Below, one piece after another: positions 56,801 to 64,000 of a stretch of DNA of 64,000 bases. Source of the stretch: Adenophora triphylla var. japonica. Its lineage: Eukaryota; Streptophyta; Magnoliopsida; Asterales; Campanulaceae. How positions within the stretch are numbered: the stretch's first letter is position 1; each line of letters starts with the position of its first letter. The stretch spans positions 62,001 through 126,000 of the forward strand of contig JAFEMH010002089.1 in assembly GCA_022495995.1 (NCBI GenBank), given 5' to 3'. The notes below the pieces were generated by a model that had not been told where the DNA came from, did not search any database, and saw only the letters and a program-made list of their open reading frames with translations. The translations under genes were made by a program, and so were the position numbers.

Positions 56801-58929
56801 TCAGACGTGTTTGACAATGGGTTCAAAGCAGGCCCTGAAACCTCAGGCTCATCAAATAGATCTCCAAAACCACCAAAGTCCAACGAACCTTGTTCACCAC
56901 CGGCAGAAGACAATATGACCTCATTATCCACTTTAGTTGAGGTATCTTCTTTATAAGGAAGTAACAGAACTTCAGATGCTTGAACCTGTACAAGAGATTC
57001 ATCTTCCCAGGAATTCCTAAAATGGTCCATGTCATTATCTAATTTTGATTTATGATTTAACACATCAGAATTCTCAATTGCTTCATTCCTGTTTCCAGAT
57101 TCTTGAGCCGGTGATTCATCATCAATTTGTGAGGCCATATCATAATCATCAGGTCCACCAATGTAATCCATCCATGAAGAATCATCTGGCAAAGGTGATG
57201 GTTCCTTCATGGGACAGGAATCAGCCTGCATGCTAGGTTCCACAGGAAGCTGCAATGAGACATCAGCCAGGGCATCCCCCTTTCCATTAGCTTGACCCAC
57301 CGAATTATCTATCAACTGTGAAGCTGCCTCATGGCCATTTGACACAAAATCTGGCTTAATACAATCCAACCCTGCCGAACAATCAGATGGAATTCCTGCT
57401 TCCTCCACAGGATTGTCCACCACTGGCTTGTTTTCATTCCCTTGACAAGCAGAGAGACTTTGAGGAGCTGAGCCATTACTATCACCATTAGTATCTGGAA
57501 CTATGGACTCTAAGCGTGAAGAATCACCTGCAGGAAACCCCAACTTTTCAGCAACTGGTTCAATAGACTGTATCTGGCTAGCATTGCCACCAGTTGATAT
57601 GTTTGAAGTACTGTTAGCTGGGGAGGAATCTGAGTCTATATTTATTTTAGGGCGAAACCTACCACATCGCCTTGGAGGTAGCTTTGGTTTCTTGGCTCGA
57701 GGAACTGCTTGTGCCTTTTTAGATGGGGATCTCTTAGTCGGTAGTGGGAGTGAGAGATCTAAGAACGGCTCATAAACAATTGAAGCATGCCCACACTCCA
57801 AACAGCTTACAGTGCTAGAAAGTTGTCCTCCAAAAATGGTATCTACAAAAGTAGGGGCAGGTTTTGGAGCATTACCAGCCTCTTTCAAAGATATAACTTG
57901 TTTTCTTGCAGTAGATTCTTCAGTACACAGCCCATCCAGCAAACAACGAAGCAATTCATGACTATCATGTTGTTGATATCCCCTAAACTGGGGAGCCTTG
58001 GAGCAAAGACATCCAAATAGAGATCTTGGACTTATCACATTTCTCATGCCTGATGCTGGACTTGTTTCGCTGAAGAATTTCTTCAAAGAAACAGTAAGAG
58101 GCCCCATAGGTCCATCCGTACTTGAGAAATAATCCCGCAATTTATCAATTGCCAAAAGATTCTGCAAAACTGAATTAAAGAAACAAGTGTTACCCAAATT
58201 AGACAAACCCCTAACTACATATCTGCCTCTCCCTTCCAAAATACGTGATGTGGTATTCTCTGATTTTATCTCACTTGTAATACTACCACTGGTAAACCAA
58301 ACATCCTCAACATCTAAGGAGGGTCCTGATGGTGGTGGAGCCTTCAGTAATTTCACAATCTCGGACAAAGAATCTTTCTGCTCTCCATTCTCTGATGGGG
58401 TTAGGACCGGAATTAGTTTACTACACGGGAAACACCAACGGAGATTGGGATTTTCGATCTGCATAGCCAACGGATGACGGGCTTGTCTGGAATGCCGAAC
58501 TGCATGACTCTGAGCTGTTGTCGGTAACCCAGCACCTCCACAAGAAACATGCCCACATTCCAAACAAATCCACAATGCTTTGGAGTCAGATTTGGAAACT
58601 GCAGAACCACCACTTTTTTTCTTACCATGCTTGCCCTTACCCCCTTTACTTGCCCGTCTATCAGCTGCACCTTCCCTACAATCTTCACACTTAAAAGGCT
58701 CTGAAGGCCTGATTTTTGCAGATACCTTAACCAAATCAATACCCTTATCAAAATGTGGACACACTACTTTTTTTTCTTTCACAGCTGAACTTTCATCACC
58801 TATTGTCTCAACACTTGGAATGCTAGGTTGGGAAACGGTATTAGGAGAAGTGGCCTGGGGCACGGACACAGGCGGACCCCGCTTCTCCTTCAGAGCACTT
58901 CCAGCCTTCTTCTTGCCCTTTTTTCCCAT
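50866..58929 (-). CDS. UBP1/UBP2-like: Ubiquitin-specific protease with ZnF-UBP domain (UBP1/UBP2-like)
   Basis: Exon 1 (58929-56057) and exon 2 (51088-50866, TGA) join in phase to give 1031 residues. ZnF-UBP: Cys/His at about C57, H59, C81, C84, C122, C125, H127, C130, H142, H152, C166 and C169. The USP catalytic domain starts with the Cys box GLSNLGNTCFFNSVLQNLLA (Cys249 nucleophile, Asn244). QQHDSHELLRCLLDGL follows. A long acidic Ser/Asn-rich insert spans about 400-760. CEQCSKAL and PPILTIHLKRFSQD follow. The His box VEHLGTMRGGHYVAYVRGG (His983) and YYASDG (Asp1007) come from exon 2. All catalytic residues are present. The enzyme should remove ubiquitin from proteins; ZnF-UBP domains bind free ubiquitin C-termini, and animal relatives are USP16/USP45. 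The intron (56056-51089, about 4.97 kb) has donor GTATGT and acceptor TATTTTGCAG. UBP1 and UBP2 cannot be told apart here. Confidence 0.95.
51167..51493. mobile_element. MULE-type MITE in the UBP intron
   Basis: A perfect 9-bp duplication aaatagcat flanks it (51158-51166, 51494-51502). Long inverted ends (ttttcccaaaataacacatt) extend almost to the centre. The middle has four copies of an ttcgc(g/a)gttg(g/c)caac-type motif in both orientations (cgcggttggcaactgcg and complements). Confidence 0.88.
52004..52239. mobile_element. Stowaway-like MITE with decayed ends in the UBP intron
   Basis: cctccgtaccggaaagatag at the left faces ctatctttccggaatggag at the right, flanked by TA. Further inward, ttttgatggtcaaca faces the inverse, so the whole is a weak hairpin. 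Confidence 0.75.
52240..53029. other. UBP intron interior
   Basis: No exon recognised. A B-box-like phrase (agggttcaagtacccc at about 52472) may mark an old SINE. Confidence 0.35.
53030..53096 (+). mobile_element. 3' tail of an old SINE or RTE-type LINE
   Basis: The phrase ttattttgggactaaggctt followed by (TTG)n is typical of the 3' ends of plant SINEs and LINEs that end in TTG repeats. The 5' limit was not found. Confidence 0.4.
53887..54136. mobile_element. Stowaway MITE in the UBP intron
   Basis: CTCCCTCCGTCCCAAAATGA at the left, ccttttgggacggagggag at the right, flanked by TA. Inner parts (aagttgatttaatcatcct facing attaaatcaacctaaaata) also pair. Confidence 0.9.
54137..56056. other. 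UBP intron, left of exon 1
   Basis: No exon or element end recognised. A duplicated phrase (tcaagacttcctttctcgaacccagt at 55339; a near copy at 55266) suggests an old local duplication. Confidence 0.4.
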
Positions 58930-58936
58930 TTAATCC

Positions 58937-59237
58937 CTAAAATCCAATCAGACAAGGAATATACAGATGTATTAAAAAAAATCTCCAATCCTATATTATA
59001 CCAAACACAAAACAGGAACAGCTGGGCTCACAATCAGTCAAAATCAACAAACTCCCTAATCAACTCATTCATAAACACAGATAACAATAACAAATTAAAA
59101 TAAAACAAAAACATTAATAATGGAGATATCTCACAGATACAAAGATGCAAACTTTACACGGTAAGTCGGTAATTAATACAAGTGAACAAAACCCAGATAT
59201 ATAAACCCAAAGAAAACAATCAGAATCTACAATTCAC
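58937..59237 (-). other. 5' UTR intron of the UBP gene
   Basis: On the minus strand a donor (ACAGATTCCAG|GTGAATT) lies at 59237 and an acceptor (TGGATTTTAG|GGATTAA) at 58937, seven bases before the ATG. An upstream non-coding exon then extends to the GC-rich stretch at 59240-59450. Leader introns are common in plant genes. Confidence 0.6.
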
Positions 59238-59634
59238 CTGGAATCTGTGCGAGAGACCAGAGATTGATTGATGGGGTTTATTGGGTGGGCGGTTTATGCA
59301 TAGGGGTGGGAAAGGAGGGCAGATGATTGGGCGCCGATTGAAGTATTCAATGAGAAGGGTTCTTCAGGGTCCTCGCCGCCTGTACTCCTACTCCTACTAC
59401 TAATCTGTCAATGAGAGAAAGGGGGTAACGGAGATGAAAACGGCGGTCAGACAAAGAGGCCGGGAAAGGGTGAGAACTTAATTCCTAAATGTACTAGTTA
59501 GTAACCTCTCTATGCTCGGGCATAGTAAAATCAATTAATTAAAAAATAAATCCAAAATATAATGCATATAAAATTGAGTTAATCTTATAATTATAAAAAA
59601 CGCATTTCTTTCTAAATTTAAAGAAAGATCATTT
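59238..59634 (-). promoter_or_regulatory. UBP gene leader and core promoter region
   Basis: GC-rich, CT-rich on the minus strand up to about 59470, then AT-rich. No unambiguous TATA box stands out. Confidence 0.4.
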
Positions 59635-60780
59635 TTACAATGTCAGTTAATAATACATGCAATATCACTTTTCACACTGAGACTTTTTATACTAACACTG
59701 TCACTTTTTTTACCCTACACTGAGGGCCTGTTTGGTAACCAAATTAAGATCTTAATTTGAAACACTTTAAGAGATTAAAAAATTAAGCTTGTTTGGTAAG
59801 ATAAATTTGAATCACTTAAATAATTAAAATTGTCTTAAAAAATGCTATTAATTTTAAGTGGGCAAGGAGTAGCTTAACAAGATAAGAGGTGGAAAGAATG
59901 AGAAAAAAGGGGAATGAGTTCAAATCCACACATCAACATATTTTATTTATTTTTTATTGTTACTTCCTTTTGTTGAAATATTTTTTCTTTTCATACAAAT
60001 TATATTTGACCAAGTATGAAAATATATTTTTTTTAATATTAACATTTAATAATATTTTTATTAAAGTATCATTATATAATTTTTTTTATTATTTGTCAAC
60101 ATTTGTGATCATATTTACCAAACTAATCAAGATAAATATTATTATGGGATAAAGAAAGTACAAATAAAATATTTAAATATTATAAGATTAAAATTTACTT
60201 ATAATAATAATAATAATAATGTATATGTCAATAATGAATTTATTTTATTATAAAATCATAAATATTATTTATATAATATTTTAAATGTTGAGTTGAAATT
60301 TTGAAAATTCAGATGTAAGTGGTTTGTCATTATCAAACAAACATAAGTCTTCAAAATTCAGCAACTTAATGATTTCAGCTCTTAATTTTCAGCTCTACAT
60401 TTTCAGAGCTTAATTTTCAGTTTTACCAAACAGGCCCTTATACGGTCACTTAATAATACATGCATTGTCACTTTCACACTTGCATTTGTTTATACTAATA
60501 CTGACAATTTTTAACAATAACATTGACACTTTTTTACACTGGCACTTAATAATACATGCACTGACACTCTTTACACTGGCATGTCACTCTTTACACTGCC
60601 ACTTTGTTACTCTAACAATAACACTTTTTTACACTAACACTGCCAATTAATAATACATGCACTGCCACTCTTTACACTGACACTTTGTTACACTAACACT
60701 GTCACTTTTTTACACTGACACTTAATAATAAATGCATTGTCACTATTTACAAACACTATGTTACTCTAACAATGACACTA
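59635..60780. repeat. Minisatellite (cacttaataatacatgca / tttacactgacact), split by a hAT-like element
   Basis: Units such as cacttaataatacatgcact, gtcactttttacactgaca and ctttgttacactaacactg recur at 59640-59722 and at 60439-60780, with about six copies of taataatacatgca. The two parts read as one array interrupted at 59723-60438. Confidence 0.8.
59723..60438. mobile_element. hAT-like MITE inside the minisatellite
   Basis: Inverted ends agggcctgtttggtaacc and ttttaccaaacaggccct. Further inner partners (ttaagatcttaatttga and cagctcttaattttcag) occur in subterminal positions. Comparison with the surrounding array suggests a diverged 7-8 bp duplication (tacactg / tatacgg). No transposase inside. 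Confidence 0.7.
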
Positions 60781-60912
60781 GTGGGGTAATCAAAACACGT
60801 TTTTCTAATTTTAAGAAAAAACGTGTTTTTTTTTAAGATTTTGGCTATAAAATTTATTAAAGCTTTGCAAAAAAAATCTTTTTAAAAAGAGGATTAATAG
60901 TGGTTACCCCAC
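60781..60912. repeat. Small inverted-repeat element
   Basis: gtggggtaatca at the left faces tggttaccccac at the right. An inner hairpin (aaacacgtttttctaa / aagaaaaaacgtgttt) is present. The family is unknown and the target duplication not clear. Confidence 0.45.
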
Positions 60913-60957
60913 TTGAAATTATCTATGGCTTAGCAAAAGTGAGACGAAACTCACAAG

Positions 60958-61836
60958 TGTTGTCCTTAGTGTCGGCAACACTAACAACAACACACACCAA
61001 TTCGAAAACAACAAATTATAGAAATAAATTTAATTGCAGCGAAAGAATAAATAACAATACCCATGAATTATATTTTTATCAAGTTATATAAATATATAAC
61101 TTGATGAGTGCTAGGAGGGCAAGACCTTTCTATATATAATAATTTAAATACAAGGTCAAAAAATTCCCTTAATGATAAATAATCATTAACTGAAGGAACA
61201 ACAAATATAGAACTCTCTCTGAATACTAACACTCATAACCTCAAGAAAATACAAAGATATATGTGAAACTCTTGAGTGTTGGACAAAGTGTTGCCAACAC
61301 TGAATGACGACACTGAAGAGCAGAATTCTTTCTTGTGCAGATTTGTGTCTTTTGAATTGGATAATCACTGAAGCTCATCGACTGCACTATATATAGGCCT
61401 CCAAAACTTGGATCCTACTCCAACTGACCATAGAATTAGCCGCATGTTTGTTTTCTTCAAAATAGCCCTCCTTCCTTGTTTGTTGAAGACTTGGTCTTCT
61501 AGGCTTCTTCACTTGTACACCAAGCAGCTGTAGCAGCCTTGTACTCTTATCTTCAGCTCCCCTTGAGTAGCTAACTTCCTACCCAAATTTACTTGGTCAT
61601 TACTTTTACACATAAACATTTATTTTATGTGTAACTTCCTTTTATATTCGAAAATAACACCTAGCAAGGAACCTTTGACCTGTTTAACCTCATATAAAGC
61701 AGACTAACAACTGTTATAATATAATTAATTATCATTTTGTTATTTATGAGAAATATGCAGTAACTATCTTGTGTTGCCAAACACGATGGCAACACATGTG
61801 GCAACACCTGTGGCAACACATGGTGTAACACTAACA
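60958..61836 (-). repeat. Sirevirus-like 3' LTR
   Basis: Begins tgttgtccttagtgtcggca (TG) and ends catggtgtaacactaaca (CA) just before atctcccccttag. It contains ctatatataggc near 61388 (a TATA-like box in either orientation) and tandem tggcaacac(a/c)(t/c)g at 61785-61825. Confidence 0.7.
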
Positions 61837-61850
61837 ATCTCCCCCTTAGT
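61837..61850 (-). promoter_or_regulatory. Polypurine tract of the 61-kb element
   Basis: The minus strand reads CTAAGGGGGAGAT directly before the LTR. Confidence 0.75.
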
Positions 61851-62280
61851 TATAAATTTCTTCACAAAATATAAAGTGATGTTCCTGCAAAACAATTGTT
61901 AGTCATCCAATCCAAAAATATATAAGTTAGTCAAGCAATCCAAAAAATATATCTCCCCCTTAATATTTTACTCCTTGATTGTAGCTCCAAAATAGCAACA
62001 TTTTATTTGGACCTACAATAAACAAGGAGCGCATCTCCCCTTACATAGATATTCCCCTTAACAATAAAATTTCCTTTAATGTAAGATTTTATTCAAAAAT
62101 AAAATCAAATGTTGTAACATTTTCTCAATCTCACATTCAACACATGTCATATTTCAGTCATATTCATAAATTATCACTCGACATTGTCGGGAATATATGA
62201 TGCTTATACAAATCACTATTATCAACATCACTAGAGATCACTTTCCCCCTTTTTGTGAAGAAAGTAGTATTCTGAATGAT

Positions 62281-62502
62281 TCAATGAGTGAGCTCTTGTG
62301 ACAGCAAGCTCGCAGGGAGAGCCATTGAGACAGGAGTAGGAGGGGAATTAACACAACCAAGCCAAGGGTTTAGTGTTGCGGATGGTGTTGCCGAAAGTGA
62401 TGTCTCCATAGGAATGGCGACACTTGAGGCAACACTTGAGGGAGCTATAGGCGAGTTGTCCATGGGAGACATAATTTGGGAGGATTTTGATGGACCGGCC
62501 AT
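62281..62502 (-). pseudogene. Short env-like remnant in the Sirevirus-like 3' region
   Basis: A 73-codon frame from an ATG at 62502 (MAGPSKSSQIMSPMDNSP), rich in Ser, Pro and Ala. It lies where env-like genes begin in Sireviruses, with a leader just upstream. No coiled coil or membrane span follows, and the DNA beyond it is AT-rich. The assignment rests on position only. Confidence 0.35.
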
Positions 62503-63111
62503 GGCGAATTATAGGAAGGAGACGAAGTAAATAGAGGGGTTTAGAGAGAGAGACGAAGAGAAAGTAACGGTGAGGAGAGGATTTTTGGAAGGGGGATTTA
62601 AAGGGTGAATAGTGAGAAATAATGGGTGATTTGACAAGTTCAAACACAAATTAAATCCCCTTATCTCAACAAACCCAACACTGTTATTCGACCATAATTT
62701 AAAAAAATGTAATTTTTTTTATTTATTTTTAATATATAATAACTAAAAATAATTTTAGAAAAATTCATAAAATTTTGTTTTTCAAAATCCAAAAGAAAAT
62801 GAACTTTAAAAAATAGATATTTCGAAATTACATTAAGTTAGAGAAAAATCAAATATTTTTGTTAAAAACCTTTTAAATTTCACAAACTCTAAATATATAA
62901 AAATAGACTTTTGGAAATTCAAAATTTAATTAACAAAAATAAAAAGAAGAAATAAAAAAATAATATAGCATCTACTAATGTGTTGCTAGCAATGTTGTGT
63001 AACACAAAAAGACTACATTTTGAATAAAAATTCCCTTGATATTTTTTCAACATATATAACTCATTATTTCTTAGGCAATTTTAAGCAAACTTTACACTTC
63101 TTTATGTACAA
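62503..63111. other. AT-rich interior of the 61-kb element
   Basis: No frame or repeat recognised apart from one gtgttgctagcaatgttg palindrome-like phrase at about 62982. Confidence 0.4.
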
Positions 63112-63310
63112 GGAAGCATCGTAGTAGCGAGCTCCGTGCCCCGAGTTTTTTATTAAAGTGTAAAGCTATATGTAGCAAGTTTTATACCTTTCAAGTAGGG
63201 TACACTGTAGCAGCGAGCTCCATGTCCCTAATACTTAATATAAAACAACTACATTATACTTCCGTTTTGGCAAGGAAGCATCGTCGCAGCGAACACCGTG
63301 CCCCGAGTTA
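63112..63310. repeat. Three copies of a gcagcgagctccgtgccccgag-type unit
   Basis: aagcatcgtagtagcgagct plus ccgtgccccgag (63115), gtagcagcgagctccatgtc (63207) and aagcatcgtcgcagcgaaca plus ccgtgccccgag (63276). GC-rich islands spaced 70-90 bp apart in AT-rich DNA. Confidence 0.75.
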
Positions 63311-63589
63311 CTTTAGGAGTATTTTAACAAGCTTTGCCTTTTTAAATATCAGCAACAACATAAGTGACTTTGTCACTTTAAGCACAAAGGGGTATTTTAT
63401 CAAAAATGTTAACCTCAAGTATATACACATACTAGAACAAAAAAAAAGGTCAGTAAATGCCCCCCAATTAGGTTTAAACTAAAAATATTTTTTAAAAAAA
63501 TATATACAACAAATACACAATGTTGATGTCAGTGTTGGCAACACAGACGGCAACACTTGAAACAGCAGATTTATAGAAACACACAAACT

Positions 63590-63994
63590 AAGAAATTTTT
63601 TCAAACTTGAAAATCTCTCATGGTCCAGGGTTTTAGTCAAAATATCGGCAAGTTGATGTTTGGTATCAATATAGTCTATTTGGATTAAGTCCTTTTCTAC
63701 TAAATCTCTCAAAAAGTGATGGCGGATATCTATATATTTAGTGCATGAGTGTTGTACAGGGTTTTTGGAAATGTTTATGGCACTCAAATTATCACAATAC
63801 ATGGTCAAGATATTACTATCAAGACCATAGTCATCAAGCATATGTTTCAACCATATCAACTGTGAACAACAACTCCCGGCTGCTACATACTCAGATTCAG
63901 CAGGAGAGAGACACACAGTTTTGCTTGCGACTATACCACAACACAAGATTATTACCCAAGAAAAAACAACCTCCACTAGTGCTCTTTCTATCAT
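63590..63994 (-). pseudogene. Copia RNase H domain (Sirevirus-like), frameshifted
   Basis: The frame carries SPAESEYVAAGSCCSQLIWL, YCDNLSAINISKNPVQHS, KYIDIRHHFLRDLVEKD and HQLADILTKTLD, the RNase H and C-terminal motifs of Copia pol. Upstream (toward 63994) the expected STSGG...W segment lies in a different frame. The switch falls in a TG/TC dinucleotide run at about 63903-63918, a likely slippage indel. Gene and element continue beyond the window. Confidence 0.85.
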
Positions 63995-64000
63995 CTATAT

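Larger units (their letters stand above)
60958..64000 (-). mobile_element. Sirevirus-like Copia element, 3' part (continues beyond the window)
   Basis: Minus-strand order: RNase H (63994-63590), a 1.6-kb 3' non-coding or env-remnant region, polypurine tract, then the 3' LTR (61836-60958). The motif GGCAACAC/GTGTTGCC is repeated in both LTR and internal DNA. The 5' part lies outside the window. Confidence 0.75.

Overview
The window is nuclear DNA from a flowering plant, most likely a eudicot. The evidence is intron-bearing genes with GT-AG splice sites, AT-rich intergenic DNA, and many plant-type mobile elements: Stowaway ends CTCCCTCCGTCCC, Tourist/PIF, MULE, Copia and Sirevirus-like elements, and a tRNA-derived SINE. 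The sequence alone does not fix the species.

Only two ordinary host genes are clear, both on the minus strand. The first is a CCCH zinc-finger/RRM RNA-binding protein with eight coding exons (14068 down to 11027). The second is a ubiquitin-specific protease of the UBP1/UBP2 type with an N-terminal ZnF-UBP domain (58929 down to 50866). Its two coding exons are separated by a 4.97-kb intron that holds several MITEs and splits the catalytic Cys box from the His box.

The rest is nested mobile DNA. 0.9-3.8 kb: a 2.85-kb MULE with an 8-bp target duplication, a broken plant-mobile-domain-like gene and arrays of palindromes. 4.5-8.1 kb: a transposon gene of the 'putative gypsy type transposon' family and an LTR-like promoter segment. 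14.5 kb: a SINE with an 18-bp duplication. 16.3-16.7 kb: a MITE made of GGATATCC palindromes. 17.8-22.7 kb: an inverted-repeat element and a cluster of Stowaway and Tourist MITEs. 23.4-24.1 kb: hairpin-forming tandem repeats. 24.4-25.9 kb: a decayed PIF/Harbinger element with a nested Stowaway. 26.1-27.6 kb: a nearly perfect 1.45-kb palindrome with a 9-bp target duplication. 29.1-35.4 kb: a two-LTR Copia element on the minus strand with a dead protease and no recognisable RNase H. 37.5-39.1 kb: a second transposon gene fragment, cut by a Sirevirus-like element (39.1-47.3 kb) with an env-like, coiled-coil 3' region. 47.3-49.6 kb: a CACTA-like end, Stowaways and TA-rich microsatellites. 59.6-60.8 kb: a minisatellite interrupted by a hAT-like element. 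61-64 kb: the 3' part of another Sirevirus-like element, running off the window.

The strongest recurring theme is that each large element carries its own private short motif, often palindromic, repeated through its LTRs or non-coding DNA: CTCGGCCGAG, AAACCGCA, GGCAACAC, TTTCGTGT/ACACGAAA or GGATATCC. No bacterial-type operon, CRISPR array or tRNA/rRNA gene was seen. All element boundaries were judged by eye from terminal repeats and target duplications.
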